From Streptomyces ochraceiscleroticus (GTDB lineage: Bacteria; Actinomycetota; Actinomycetes; Streptomycetales; Streptomycetaceae): a DNA stretch of 64,000 bases. Location: NCBI RefSeq assembly GCF_000720485.1, contig NZ_JOAX01000028.1, forward strand, positions 98,123 through 162,122, written 5' to 3'. The position numbers and the translations under genes are program-made. The notes beneath the pieces are model-generated. The model worked only from the letters and a program-made list of their open reading frames with translations. It was not told the origin of the DNA and searched no databases. Within the stretch, counting starts at the first letter, position 1. The number at the start of each line of letters is the position of its first letter. Positions 45,561-57,500 of this stretch are shown piece by piece.

Positions 45561-45576
45561 CCCCACCTCTAGATAA
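45561..45576. repeat. 16-bp direct repeat, right copy at helicase junction
   Basis: CCCCACCTCTAGATAA, identical to 42050-42065. Homology to the HA helicase resumes one base or two after it (GACATCACCGG), so it marks the right boundary of inserted DNA. Confidence 0.6.
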
Positions 45577-46995
45577 TGGACATCACCGGCGACCGCGGAG
45601 TGGAGGCCGTCTGCTTCGCCGACACCCGCGGCTCCCAGGTCGAGATCGTGCAGAACATCGGCCGCGCACTCCGGCTCAACAAGGACGGCAGCACGAAGGT
45701 CGCGCGGATCATCGTGCCGGTCTTCCTCGAGCCCGGCGAGGACCCGACCGACATGGTCGCCTCCGCCAGCTTCCGCCCCCTCGTAGCCGTCCTCCAGGGC
45801 CTCCGCAGCCACGACGAACGCCTCGTCGAGCAGCTCGCCTCCCGCGCCCTCACCAGCGGACAGCGCAAGGTCCACATCCGGCGCGACGAGGACGGGCGGA
45901 TCATCGGGGCCAGCGGCGAGGGTGACGGCGAAGACCAAGAACAGGACGACACCCAGGCCGCTGCCGAAGCGGCGCTGCTGCACTTCTCCTCTCCCAGGGA
46001 CGCGGCGACCATCGCGGCGTTCCTGCGCACCCGGCTACCGGCCCGAGTCCCTGGTATGGCTGGAGGGCTACCAAGCCCTCCTCCGCTGGCGAGCAGAGAA
46101 CCACATCACCGGCCTCTACGCCGTCCCCTACGACACCGAGACAACGGTCGGCGTCACCAAAGACTTCCCCCTCGGCAGGTGGGTCCACCAGCAGCGCAAA
46201 GCCCTGCGCGCCGGAGAACTGGAAGAACGGCGCAAGACCCTGCTCGACGCACCGGAAGCCGGCATGGTGTGGGAACCCGGCGAGGAAGCCTGGGAGAACA
46301 AGCTCGCCGCGCTCCGCTCCTACCGCCGGGCCACCGGACACCTCGCCCCGCGGCAGGACGCGATGTGGGGCGTAGACGAGGCGATAGTCCCGGTCGGCCA
46401 GCACATGGCGAACCTGCGCAGGAAGGGCGGTCTCGGAAAGGACCCGGAGCGGGCTCGCGTGCGGGCGCAGCAGTTGGCCGCGATCGACCTCGACTGGAAC
46501 TGCCCATGGCCGCTGGACTGGCAACGGCACTACCGCGTGCTCGCCGACCTCGTCGACGCCGACGGAGCCGACGTCCTCGCCGAAATCCAGCCCGGCGTCA
46601 CCTTCGACGGCGACGACCTCGGCAAATGGCTCCAGCGGCAAAAACAGCCGAGCACCTGGGCACAGCTGACCACCGAACAGCAGGAGCGGCTGACCAGACT
46701 GGGCGTACAGCCCACCCAGGCGCCGGCACCCACCCCGACAGCAACGCGTGCGACGAAGGGCCCAAGCAAGGCGCAGCAGGCATTCCAACGCGGCCTCACC
46801 GCCCTCGCCCAATGGGTAGAGAGGGAAGGTGCGGACCGACCGGTACCACGCGGGCACATTGAACGGATCACCGAGGACGGACAGGTCATCGAGCACAAGC
46901 TCGGCGTATGGATTTCGAACACCAAATCGAGAAGGGACCGGCTGGCCCCCGACCAACGGGCGGCGCTGTGGCAGCTCGGCGTTGAGTGGGCATGA
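45576..46995 (+). pseudogene. HA-repeat helicase, 5' truncated and frameshifted (copy 2)
   Basis: The remnant begins inside motif V (DITGDRGVEAVCFADTRGSQ), continues through motif VI (NIGRALRLN) and keeps to one frame to about 46030. Then a +1 shift occurs: SSPRDAATIAAFLRTR in the first frame is followed by YRPESLVWLEGYQALLRW in the next. From there it reads cleanly through HA repeats (ATGHLAPRQDAMWG; LGVWISNTKSRRDR) to a TGA at 46993. By comparison with copy 1 nothing is missing except the 5' part before DITG, which is replaced by the 16-bp repeat and the NLR region. Two independent lesions show it is dead. Confidence 0.75.
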
Positions 46996-47119
46996 AGTGG
47001 GCGTAGCGCTGGTCGGGCAGTACCGCGGACTGCGAATGCCAGTTACCAGGGTCGGTGGAGTTGGGTGCGTTCGGCGGAGAGCTGGTGGAGGAGGCCGACG
47101 TCGCTGACAGGCGGGGGCC

Positions 47120-47434
47120 GGCCAAGCCGCTGACTTGGGGGGCGTCGGCGTATTTTCCTCCCACCGCTTCCGGCACGTTCCCGTACTGGCCGATCAAGGC
47201 GACTAGCGCTCGTGCTGGGGCGGGCTCGGTGTGGAAGTTGCTGTAGCCGTGGTGGGCGGCCAGGAGGTCATCGAGTGCGGTGTCGATCTCGGCTTCCCGC
47301 TCGCGTTCGGGTAGGTAGGCGGCGCCGTCGACGAGGTTCAGTAGTTCTTTTGCGGCGCGGGCCTGGAGTGTGTCGGCGCTGGCGCGGAAGCGGCTGTCTC
47401 GCACGCCGAATCGCTGTCGGGCTTCCTCGGTGGG
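47120..47434 (-). pseudogene. Unrecognised gene fragment
   Basis: One minus-strand frame reads as protein: RFGVRDSRFRASADTLQARA, AKELLNLVDGAAYLPERERE and HTEPAPARALVALIGQYGNV. The sequence before it is unlike protein, and after it the frame turns to low-complexity sequence overlapping the helicase remnant. No start with a ribosome site is clear. I regard it as a fragment of unknown family, though a short working gene cannot be excluded. Confidence 0.35.
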
Positions 47435-47651
47435 CGCTGTCGGCTCAACGCATGCAGCTTTGCGCGGTAGAACAGCAGAACGGTGTGCAGGAACGCTCCT
47501 GTAATTGCTTGGCACAGTCTTCCGGTGAGGGCGACGGTGAGCATCATGCGTTTCCGGTTCAAGGTCCACCTTCAGGGTGCGGGGCTATCTGAGGCCCACC
47601 GCATAGGGAGAGAGCGATCGGCTTTTCGGGGCGGGGGCGGTCGTTCTGCTG

Positions 47652-49274
47652 TCACGGAAGGCGGGCGGTCGCCATCTGCGGGAGATCAACTGCGAGGCGC
47701 GGGGGAGCCGAGTCGGTCAGGGGCAGTCGGTAGTGGGTGCAGGATGCCGGCAGGCGTACCCCTGCTAGGCGTAGTTGGGTGATGCGGGCGTGGAAGGCCG
47801 CGCCGCGCTGGAGGTGGTCGGCGATGGTGGTGACGTGTCGCTGTGTGGGGTCGGCGAGGGTACTGCCTGCTGTCCAGGTGTTGAAGGCGCCCATGGCCGG
47901 TCCGCACCAGATCTGCCAGTCGTTGCGCCGGTCGTGCTCGCCGGTGGTGGCCCAGCGGGAGGCCATGGCCAGGTACCAGCGGAAGACCATCGCCATACGG
48001 TGTTTGGGGTCCCTCTTCGCGCGCTGGAGCCAGTCCGGGTGGTGGTGGGAAAGATGCTGGGCGGTGTCTTTCCAGACCGTCTCCATTGGTCGGCGCAGGA
48101 TCCGGGTTTCCAGCATCCGGCGCTCCTCCGGAGGCAGGGCCTCCAGGCTGTCGTGGTCACGGTAGAGGCGGTACAGGCGAGCAGCATGTCCGGCAAAGAG
48201 GGAGCCGCGGCCCAGTACCTGGACGGTGACGCCCTGCTCGAACAGGTCCGCCGCCGGGGCCATGGTGCAGTCGGCCAGCCCGGCCTCGGCCAGCAGCTCC
48301 TTGACGCCAGAGGAAGTCCCGGCCTCCACAGCTGACTGGTTGATTGAACCGGTGACGACGTAGGAGGCGCCGAGGGTGAGGGCGGCGATGACGGCCTCGG
48401 GGGTGCCGATGCCGCCGGCGGCTCCGATGCGTGCGGGCATGGGGTGTGGCGACTTTCGGGCGAGGCGGTCCCGCAGTTTGATCACGGCGGGCAGCAGCAC
48501 GGCCAGAGGCCGACGGTCGGTGTGCCCGCCGGAGTCCGCCTCCAGTGTGATGTCGTCGGCCATCGGCACCGTACGGGCCAGTTCACCTTGTACCGCGGTG
48601 ACTAGGCCGCGGGCCACGAGGTCGGCCACAAGGGCTTCGGGGGCCGGGCGCAGAAAGAGCTCGGCGGTCTCCGTGCGGGAGACCTTGGCGACGACCCGGT
48701 TCTCGATCCGCGGCCCGGCACCTGGCGGGCCTGGGCGCAGGCCAGCCACGCGGTAGCGCACCAGGTCAGGGGTGAGCTGAACGAAGGCGGATGCCTCAAC
48801 ACAGCGCACCTTGTGGCGCAGGCACGCCTCTACGCACTGCCGTTCCTGCGCGGGCGCCATCGGACTGTGGATGAGGTTGCATGCGTACGGCACGCCGGCG
48901 GCACCCAGCGTGCGCTCCAGCTCGCCCAACGCCTCGTCGATGCGGGCCGGCGGAAGCCCCGCGGCGCCGAAGGAGGCCAGGTACCCGGCCCGGGCCAGCG
49001 CGGTGACCAGTCCCGTCGATGAGATGCCGCCGGCCATCGCCCCGGCCATGTAGGCGTACCGAATGCCGTGATGGCGGCGGAATGCCGCGCTACCGAGGCC
49101 GTCGGGGGGCTGCGGCGCGGCGTATGCGAGGAGAGTGACGCCGCTTCCCGGTGCGGGGGCGTGGTGGGTTGTGCCCACCCGGCCGCCCCTGTTGACGATG
49201 TAACAGGGCCGGTCCAGATCGGCCAGCACCTCGTACACGCCGTCCGGGTCGTGCCGCACCGCTGCCCCGGTCAT
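47652..49274 (-). CDS. pfaD: PfaD-type enoyl reductase of PUFA/polyketide synthases
   Basis: A 540-residue TIM-barrel flavoenzyme; the ATG at 49274 overlaps the upstream stop (ATGA). Hallmarks: N-terminal CYIVNRGGRVG, then YAYMAGAMAGGISSTGLVTAL, the FMN-binding RIGAAGGIGTPEAVIAALTL then GASYVVTGSINQSAVEAGTS, and the PfaD tail (PMETVWKDTAQHLSHHHPD; WYLAMASRWATTG; HVTTIADHLQRGA). PfaD proteins use NAD(P)H and FMN to reduce enoyl-ACP in trans for PUFA synthases and trans-AT PKSs. It is the last gene of a three-gene coupled operon and should supply the enoyl reduction that the megasynthase lacks. Confidence 0.88.
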   Translation of the reverse strand: MTGAAVRHDPDGVYEVLADLDRPCYIVNRGGRVGTTHHAPAPGSGVTLLAYAAPQPPDGLGSAAFRRHHGIRYAYMAGAMAGGISSTGLVTALARAGYLASFGAAGLPPARIDEALGELERTLGAAGVPYACNLIHSPMAPAQERQCVEACLRHKVRCVEASAFVQLTPDLVRYRVAGLRPGPPGAGPRIENRVVAKVSRTETAELFLRPAPEALVADLVARGLVTAVQGELARTVPMADDITLEADSGGHTDRRPLAVLLPAVIKLRDRLARKSPHPMPARIGAAGGIGTPEAVIAALTLGASYVVTGSINQSAVEAGTSSGVKELLAEAGLADCTMAPAADLFEQGVTVQVLGRGSLFAGHAARLYRLYRDHDSLEALPPEERRMLETRILRRPMETVWKDTAQHLSHHHPDWLQRAKRDPKHRMAMVFRWYLAMASRWATTGEHDRRNDWQIWCGPAMGAFNTWTAGSTLADPTQRHVTTIADHLQRGAAFHARITQLRLAGVRLPASCTHYRLPLTDSAPPRLAVDLPQMATARLP

Positions 49275-51586
49275 CGGCCCCCCTCCGGGACGAACGAGGG
49301 CCGGACGGACTGTACGGCAGGCGGCTGGGCGGGCCGGACATCGATCGCGATGTTGTCCACCTGGTAGATGCGCAGGTCATCGCGCCAGACGCTGCCGTCG
49401 GCGAGGATCAGCACGCGCTGCCCGTCCTGCCTGACGTCGCGGATGTGCACCTCTCCGCGCACCCGCTGGTGTTCGCGGAGGATCTGCCCGCGGTAGGACC
49501 AGAGCAGCTCCTCGCCGACGGCGATGGAGAAGCGGGGATCCGGCACGTGATCCAGCAGTCCGGTGTGCAGTGCGTAGGCACTCGCGGCCTGGTAAAGCAT
49601 CTGCACACCGGCCGACCCCGGCATCACGGGGTCGTGGAGGAAGTGGTGCTCGAAGAACCAGTCGTCGTTCCGTACCGGCTTGCTGCACAGCAGGTACCCG
49701 GCACCGTGCTCGCCCCCGCCGGGGACGATCGTCACCTCCTCCAGCAAGGCCAGACGGCCGCTGCCCAGCCGAGTGTCCTCGCTCAGATCGAGGCGACGCA
49801 CGTCGGGTGGTGTCGGGTTCTGGCGGTCCAGCCAGGGCGGTACGTACTTGCCGCCGTCGAGTCCCTGCTGCTGGGCCATCAGTGCCGACGTGAAAAAGCC
49901 GTGCACGGCCTCGCCCGTGTAGAAGGGGCTGCCGCCGGTGTGCAGTTCGATGTCGTAACGGTGCAGGATTCCACCGGGCAAAGGGGTGTGCGAGCGCAGC
50001 GTGACGTGCTGTTCGACGGTGGTGGCAGGCAGTTCAGTCTGACGTAGCAGTCGGAACCGTCCCTCCAGGTTGCGGCAGTAAAGGTTTTGATCGGGATATT
50101 CGCCCTTCACGCCTGACAGGCCGCTGAGAAGGCCAGCTGGCTGCAATGCCACTTCCATCAAAGCCAGTTGTGGCACGCAGCCGTTGTTCTCACGGATGAA
50201 CCAGGGGTCTTCGGGTACGTCATATTCGCCGACTCCACTGGCCCCGATCCGGTACTCATTCGGGGTGAGGTCGCCTCGTGCCGCACGGTCCATCATGCGC
50301 AGGTCACCTCGCGGCAGGCGTGGGCGGACCTGTGCGGTGGCCTGCTTGCCAGGAGTCAGGTCGAGTTTCGACGGGTTCCCTTCGGCCATCATCGCAGTGT
50401 CCAGTTCGTCGACCAGCGCTTGTTCCCGCGGGGCACACATGCGGATGCGCTGTCGGGGGGCGATGGTCTCCGGGTCCGCTTGCAGAGCGACACCCAAGTC
50501 GCGGAGGCGCGCCACGGGGCGACCGTCAGCGGTGATCAGGCAGTCGGCGATCAGATGTGGTTGCGGGAACAGTCCCGCTTCGCACACGCTCACGTCCAGA
50601 TGCAGGGGGGCCTCGCGCAGTGTTGCCGCATGGAGTACTTCTACGAGGGCCGGGTGGCCGGGCAATGGTACGGCGCGGGCGCCGCGAACGCAGAGGTGGA
50701 AGCCTTGATGGAAGGCGTAGACCCGGAGGGCTTCCAGCACCGCTGCAATGAGCTCCGGCCACGCTTGCTCGCGGCCTTCCGTGGCGGAGGAGTGTGAAGC
50801 GGACAGGTACGCGGTTCCGCACAGCCGTCCCCGTGTGTACTGGCCGCCGCGTGGGTCGATGACGGTAACGTCGTCCAGCAGTCTGGCAGGCCAGCGGGCA
50901 GGCAGTGCCGACGACGGGAGATCGTCCTGTCGGAATCCGGAACCGAAGACCGCGGCGAAGCCGCCTCCTCCCAGAACCTCCAGGTCGGTGGCGGTGAGCG
51001 CGTGCACGCTCGTGCGGGCCAGCGGGCGGGGATCGGGCGGGAAGCGGAGTACCGCACGCTGCGGCCATTGCTCGGCATACCCGGCCTGGTGGAGAGTCAG
51101 CTCGGCAAGCGTGTGTTCGCCGTCACTCACCCGCCATGTAGCGCCGAAGGTGTCGGTGTGTAGCGGGACAGGCTCGGGCTGCGCTTCGCCGTGCCACGTC
51201 AGGGTGATCACAGTGGAATCTTCAGGGGGCACGTTCGTTGCGCGCATTGCGGCGGTTGCGCTGCGCAGGACCACAAGGGGGCTGTCTGTGGGCGGTCCCT
51301 CGGGCATCCATGCGCGGGGAACTGTGCTGGGAGCAGCACCCTGTACGGCCGGTCGCGGTGGATCGGGCCTTGAGGTGCGAGCGAGCTGCCACGCGGCGAT
51401 CGTCTGGTGTGCATCGAGTACTGCCGAGTGTGCCTGCTGGACGCGCTCGGCCAACCTCCGGCCCACTGCCGTGGCGTCGGGTGAACCGGTAGGCACGGGC
51501 CTGGGAACGGGTCCGGGAACGGTCGGCGACACCGCGAGGGGTACGCCCTCGAAGGCGAGTTCTTCCACGATCGTCTCCTCGCTCAT
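49271..51586 (-). CDS. PfaC-like tandem FabA-type dehydratase
   Basis: A 771-residue protein; I choose the ATG at 51586, which overlaps the megasynthase stop (ATGA). Two FabA/hotdog-type units are visible. The C-terminal one carries WFFEHHFLHDPVMPGSAGVQ (about 650-670), the catalytic His and the DPVMPGS motif of PfaC and FabA dehydratases. The segment at about 420-560 (ENNGCVPQLALMEVALQPAG; TGEAVHGFFTSALM) forms the partner hotdog. The N-terminal 400 residues look like a further, divergent dehydratase pair or docking region. In PUFA synthases PfaC also has KS and CLF domains; they are missing here, so this is a stand-alone dehydratase/isomerase subunit. Confidence 0.72.
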   Translation of the reverse strand: MSEETIVEELAFEGVPLAVSPTVPGPVPRPVPTGSPDATAVGRRLAERVQQAHSAVLDAHQTIAAWQLARTSRPDPPRPAVQGAAPSTVPRAWMPEGPPTDSPLVVLRSATAAMRATNVPPEDSTVITLTWHGEAQPEPVPLHTDTFGATWRVSDGEHTLAELTLHQAGYAEQWPQRAVLRFPPDPRPLARTSVHALTATDLEVLGGGGFAAVFGSGFRQDDLPSSALPARWPARLLDDVTVIDPRGGQYTRGRLCGTAYLSASHSSATEGREQAWPELIAAVLEALRVYAFHQGFHLCVRGARAVPLPGHPALVEVLHAATLREAPLHLDVSVCEAGLFPQPHLIADCLITADGRPVARLRDLGVALQADPETIAPRQRIRMCAPREQALVDELDTAMMAEGNPSKLDLTPGKQATAQVRPRLPRGDLRMMDRAARGDLTPNEYRIGASGVGEYDVPEDPWFIRENNGCVPQLALMEVALQPAGLLSGLSGVKGEYPDQNLYCRNLEGRFRLLRQTELPATTVEQHVTLRSHTPLPGGILHRYDIELHTGGSPFYTGEAVHGFFTSALMAQQQGLDGGKYVPPWLDRQNPTPPDVRRLDLSEDTRLGSGRLALLEEVTIVPGGGEHGAGYLLCSKPVRNDDWFFEHHFLHDPVMPGSAGVQMLYQAASAYALHTGLLDHVPDPRFSIAVGEELLWSYRGQILREHQRVRGEVHIRDVRQDGQRVLILADGSVWRDDLRIYQVDNIAIDVRPAQPPAVQSVRPSFVPEGGR

Positions 51587-54500
51587 CCCTGGATGGAATC
51601 GACCACGTTGGCCTGGCCGGCGATGCCGTTGGCGAGATAGGTCGGGCTGATCCAGAGCATGTGCACGCCGGTCCAGCGCTGGTGAATGCGTCCCTCGGGT
51701 GAGGAGGCGGTAAGCGTGCACCGGGTGAAGAACGGCGTGGCGACGTCGTCGTCCTGCACATCGACAGTGATGACGAACTCACCGTCGTCGGGCAGCGGAG
51801 AAAACAGTTCCAGACGCTCGATGCTCACCGGAAGGGGGATGTCGCGGGTCTCGGTGCGCTTCAACAGTGCCAGCAAGGCGACCTGCAGGAGCAGGTCTGC
51901 CAGGGCCGGGCTGTACAGCTGTCCCGCGTAGGCGCCGTTGGCCAGCCCGGGGTCGGGCATGCGTGCGGCGATGACCAGCCGGTTGTCCTGGTCCTGCAGG
52001 ACGTTTCGCAGGCCGGCCAGGGAGGGTCCGTGGAACAGCCTGCCGTCGGTGTAGCCGGGATGCAGCGCCTCGTCGAGTGTGTATGGGGGCGGCGGTACGT
52101 CCGTCCGTGGCGCTTCGGGGGCTTGCTCCGCCTGCCGGAAGCAGCCTTCGAAGCGCTGCTTCTGTCGTTGCCCGGTGTCGTGGACGATCAACCGCACCGA
52201 CCCGGTGCCGGGCGTACCGCCCGTGGTGGGCTCAGGGGCCAGCCGGACGCGGAAGCGCTCCTCGTGGCCGCCGGGGAATGTGATGCCGTGCGTGATGCGG
52301 AAGTCGCGGGCTTCGACCACGGGGCGGCCGCCTCCATGGGCACGTTCGATGGTGTGCAGGGCCCAGCCGATGGCGGCTGTCATCGGCAGGGTCGGGGCGT
52401 GCTCGAAGAAGCAGTGGTCCCGGAGGACCGGCTCATCTTCCAGCCCGGTCAGCATGCGGTGCGCGGTGAGTCCCTGGTCCGGCAGTCGTTCGATGCGGTG
52501 GTACAGCGGTGCGGTCGGGCCGATGACGGCAACGGCCGACCCGCCCCCGTCCCGGTTAGCCAGCTCTGTGAGGAGGTGGGCGCAGCCTTCCTCGCGGGAG
52601 AGCACCGGTACACCGGCGTCCGTGAACACCTGCTGCACAGCGGCGGCCATTCCGCCGCTCCAGGGGCCCCAGGCGATGGGCATGACGCGGCAGTCGGGGT
52701 GTGCTGCCTGGAAGGCGCAGCCGAAGCGGTTCAGGCTCTCGTTGGCCAGTGCGTAGTCGGTTTGCCGCACATTGCCCCAGATGCCCGCCACGGAGGAGAA
52801 GAGCAGCAGGTGGCGGAGCCGGTCAGGGTGCAGCGCGTTGAGTACGTTGGACAACCCTGCCAGTTTGGTGTCCACCACCGCGGCAATCGATTCCGGTGTC
52901 GCCTCGTTCAGCGACCGGTCCCGGAGGATGCCCGCGCCGTGCAGGACGCCGGTGATGCAGTCGGCGTACGGAGCCAGGGCGGTGGCCACCGCCGCCGCGT
53001 CCCGTACGTCGGCCGACAGGTATTCGGCCTGAGCACCGTGGGCGCGCAACGCCTCCAGAGTGGAGCGGATGCCGCGCTGATGGACCAGCTGCCGGGTGCG
53101 CTTTTCGATGCGCGACCGTGCCGCCTCCGCAGTGGGGTCCTCACCTGCTTCTCCGGCCTGGTCCTCCAGGGCCCGGCGCAGGGCTTCCTCGCTGTCCAGG
53201 TGGGCGGCCCAGGCGGGTTCGTCCTCCAGCGGAGTACGCCCGAGGAGAAGGTAGCGGCACGGATAGGTGCGTGCCAGCTCCTCCACGCACCACGCGGTGA
53301 TGCCCGCCGCGCCACCGGTGACGACAACCACGTCCTGCTCGGTGAGCTCCGCGGGCTGACGGGGAGCGGGAAGCAGGGACGAGGGAGTCGCGGAGAGGTG
53401 GGGAGTGCGGCGGACGGTGCCGTGCAGTGCGACTTCGCGTACATCGGTGGCGAGGTCGGCGATCTCCGTGGTGAAGGCGTCGGCGACCTCCTGGTCGGGC
53501 ATCTCTGGGGCGAAGTCGAGGGCCCGGCAGAACACGGTGGTGGCTTCCAGGGCGAAGCTCTTGACCAGCCCGCCCAGTCCGCCGGCGAGCGCCGCGGTGG
53601 TGTCACCGCCCGCACCCGCGTAGCCCAAGGCCCCGTCGAGCTGGGTGACCGCCACCAGCCCTGCCCGCGTACCGGCTTGGGCCGCGTCCTCCAGGGCGGG
53701 GCGAACATGCTTGGCCATCAGTACGGCGTGCCGCAGCCGCTCGACGGCCCGGTTCGCGTCGCCCGGTGCGGAACGGCTGACGGGCAGGACACACAGGTCG
53801 ATGCGTGGGCTGTTGGCCTGGATGCCGCGTAGGCACGCGTCGAGCGTCTCCTCCTCCCAGTCTTCAAGGCACCACAGGCCCGGTTCCTGCTCGCCGTTGT
53901 CAGCGGCCTGGTCCTCCTGATCGCTGGGGCCACCGGCGGGCAGGAGGACTCGGCAGGTCTGCCAGCCCTGGGAGGCCAGGGACTGGGACAGTACGGTCGC
54001 CAGTTCGCCCCCGTCGTCGATGATCAGGGCGTGGGGCTTTTCGCCGTAGGCCGCGGTGCAGGCATCGATGGCGGGCAGTTCTCGTAGCCCGACATAGACG
54101 TGGCCGGCGTGCGCGTCCTGGCGGCCGGGCTGCAATTGGGGCTTGGCGGGGCCGGTGATGACGTCCTCGAGCAGCTTGGTCAGCTCGCGGACTGTCTTGG
54201 CTTCGCTGAAGCGGTACATCTCGCTGCGGCCGATCACGGGGTAGCGGCGCCACATCTCCGCGCCGATCTCCACCTGCTTCAGCGAGTCGATGCCCAGGTC
54301 CTCCTGGATGTACATGTCGGGCTCGATCATGTCGATGTCGTAGCCCGTCTTCTCGGCGACCACGGCGCGGAAGACCCGTTCCAGTTCGTCGGGGTCCACG
54401 GCACCCACGTCCATCGTGGCCTGCGGTTCTGTCGCGCCGCCGGTGGCCCATAGTTCCGCCAGCGCCGATGTGCCGACAGGCGGGGCTGGCTGATCGTTGT

Positions 54501-57500
54501 TCTCGGTGGGAGGCGCGGCCGGCGCGTGGCCGGCCTGGTGCGGGATGACGGGCAGCCGGCCGTCCTGGTCAGCGGGCGTGTCGCCGTCGAGGGCATCGTA
54601 GGGCGGGAGCGGCTGTGCGTCGCCGGGCATCCGGAGCAGGTCGGTGACGACCTGGCCAGCCTTGGTGTGCGCCTCGCCCAGAGCCAAGCTGTGTTCGGTG
54701 ACGGCATGGACCGCCGCGGCCAGTGAATCCTCCACCCGGCCCCCTGACGTGCCCTCGCGCAGGAGGCCGGTCAGCTGCTCGGCCGTGCGGAGCTGGCCGT
54801 CCAGATACCGGGTGTGTGCGGCCAGATGCTCGGCGGCGGCGCGGGTGAGCGGGTCCGCCTCCTGGTCATGGACCGCGGCGGCAGGCGCGGGCAGCAGGCC
54901 CGGCTGGGGCGAAAGCAGCTGCTCTTGCCGGGCTTCGGCAGCGGCTTCGGCGAGACGCTTCTCGTAGATCGGGCGGAGCTTCTCCACCGCGAAGAGCGGC
55001 CCCTCCAAGGCCCGTGCGACGGTGGACGGCGCGGGGCGCTGTGCGCGGGGCGGCGCGTCATAGCGGTCGATGCCGGAGAGGGGCAGGCCCAGTACGGCCA
55101 GGCGCACCGCCGCGTCCTTCAGCGCCGCGCAGCTGTCCTTCCCCGGTCCCGCATCGCAGGAGATCAACTGCCCGTCACGGTCCCCCAGGATCCGCTCCAC
55201 CAGGCCGGTCAGGGTGCGCCCGGGGCCGAACTCGACGAAGACCCGGATTCCGTCCGCGTACATCGCCTCCACGCCGGCCGCGAAGTCCACGGGCTGCTGC
55301 AGCTGCTGCACCAGCGTGCGACGGTTGTGCGCCGCGTCCTGGCCGTAGGCCGCCCCGGTGGTGTTGGCGTGCACCGGAAGGTCCGGGGGCCCGAAATCCA
55401 CTTCGGCGCAGGCCGCTCCGAATGCCTCGGCCGCGTGCCCCACGTGTGCGGTGTGGAACGCGGCAGCGACCGGCAGTTCCCGTACGGTCAGGTCGCGGTC
55501 CGCGCACCACTCCACGAACCGCCGCACTGCCGCAGTGGGCCCGCCGACCGTGTGGTCGTCCGGGGCGTTACGGTTGCACAGCGCCAGGTCCGGGTGCTCG
55601 CGCAGCGCTTCGGTCAGGGCGTCGGCCGGCCCGCGTACCGCGGCCATCGCCCCGGGATCGGTGCCTTCTCCGGGCGGCTGCTCCATGGCCTGGCCCCGGG
55701 CGCGGGCCAGAGCGGTGAAGGATTCATCGTCCAACACGCCGGCCGCCCACAGCGCGGTCAGCTCACCGAAGCTGTGGCCGAGCAGACCGTGCGGTGCGAA
55801 TCCCAGCTCCCGGAGGTAGCGGTACTGGCCCATGGACAGGGCGCCGATCGCCGACTGGGCGTAGGAGGTGCGGCGGAGCCGGGCGGAGTGTGCCTGTGGG
55901 TCTCCGGTACCCAGTGGGGGGAACACCGCCCGCGCCAGGCTGTCCGCGGAAGGGAAGAGCGCGTTGGCAGTGTCGAAGGCGGCACGGACGGGCGGCAGGC
56001 CCATGGCGGCGTGCAGCCCCATCTCCACGTACTGGCTGCCCTGCCCGGCGAACAGCGCCCCCGCCCTGGTATCGGCCGGCAGTCCGGCCCTGCGGTAGTG
56101 GACACCGCGCGGGTGGCTCCAGCTCTCCTTCCCCAAATCGCTGCGGAGCTTCTCGACCGCCAAGGCGAGCAGTTCCTCGTACTGCTGCTCGTCGGTGGCC
56201 ACGAACCCGATACGCGCGGACGCCTCAGGTGCCGGATCGGTGCTGGGTGGGTCCCGCCGTTCCAGCATCTGCTGCAGCTCTTGGGCGTCCGCCGCATGCC
56301 ACAGACAGGCTCGCGGGGTGCGGTGCAGTGCGTATTCCTGCTGCCCGGCACCGGGCGGGGCCTCTTCCAGGACCGCGTGGTAGTTGACGCCGCCGAAGCC
56401 GAAGGCGGACACCCCGGCCCTGCGCACCGGACGGGAGGCATCGCGCACCCACGGGCGAGCCGCGGTGTTCACATAGAGGGCACTGTCCTCGCGCAGCGAT
56501 TCGGGACTGGGGCTGTCGACGTTGATGGTGGGCGGAAGCACCTTGTGGTGCAGCGCGAGGGTCGTCTTGATCAGCCCGGCCACCCCGGCGGCTGCCTTGG
56601 CATGGCCGATCTGCGATTTCACGCTGCCGACCGCCGCGTAATGGTGCTCGTCCGGGGTTGCGAGAAGCGTGTTGAGGGAGGACAGCTCGACCTGGTCCCC
56701 CGTCGGAGTGCCGGTGCCGTGTGCTTCGATCAGCTCGACCGACTGCGGCGCACAGTCGGCGTCCTCGTACGCGCGCCGCAGTGCTGTCAGCTGGCCGTTC
56801 CCGCAGGGCGCGTAGATGCTCTGGGCGCGTCCGTCACTGGAGCTGCCCAGTCCCCGGAGCACGGCATAGATGCGGTCGCCGTGCTGCGTTGCGTCCTCCA
56901 GGCGCTTCAGAGCCAGCATCCCGATGCCCTCACCCACCAGCGTGCCGTCGGCCTCCGCGTCGAAAGGACGGACCTGGCTGGTGAAGGACAGCGCCGGGGT
57001 CTTGCTGAAGCACATGAACGACACGATCGAGTTGTCCGCGTCGCACCCGCCGGTCAGCATCAGATCCGCGCGACGGCTGAGCAACTCATCGGCCGCGGAG
57101 CGCAGTGCGGTCAGGGAACTGGCGCAGGCCGCGTCCACGGTGTGGTTCGCCGCGCCCAGGTTCAACCGGTTGGCGACCCGCCCGGAGACCACGTTGCCGA
57201 GAATGCCGGGGAAGGAATCCTCCGTCCACCCGGGCAGAGCCGCCAGACGCGTCTGCAGAACCTGCCGGGCCTTCTCCTCCGGCACGCCGAGCGCGACCAT
57301 GGTCTCCGCGACCTGCGGCACCAGAAGGCGGGCCGCCAGCGGGATCAGGGTGGAGTTGGTCCCGCACACCCCCAGCACCACGCCGGTACGAGCCGGGTCG
57401 TACCAGTCCCCCCGGCCACATCCGGCATCGTGCAACGTTTCCTTGGCCACCACCAGGCTCAGCAGTTGTACGAGCCCCGTGGAGTCCACGGTGTTCGGCG

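Noticed and set aside
45576..46862. First frame of helicase copy 2 as an independent 428-residue protein
   Set aside because: After about 46030 the frame becomes Arg/Pro-rich nonsense while the true HA-repeat sequence continues in the neighbouring frame.
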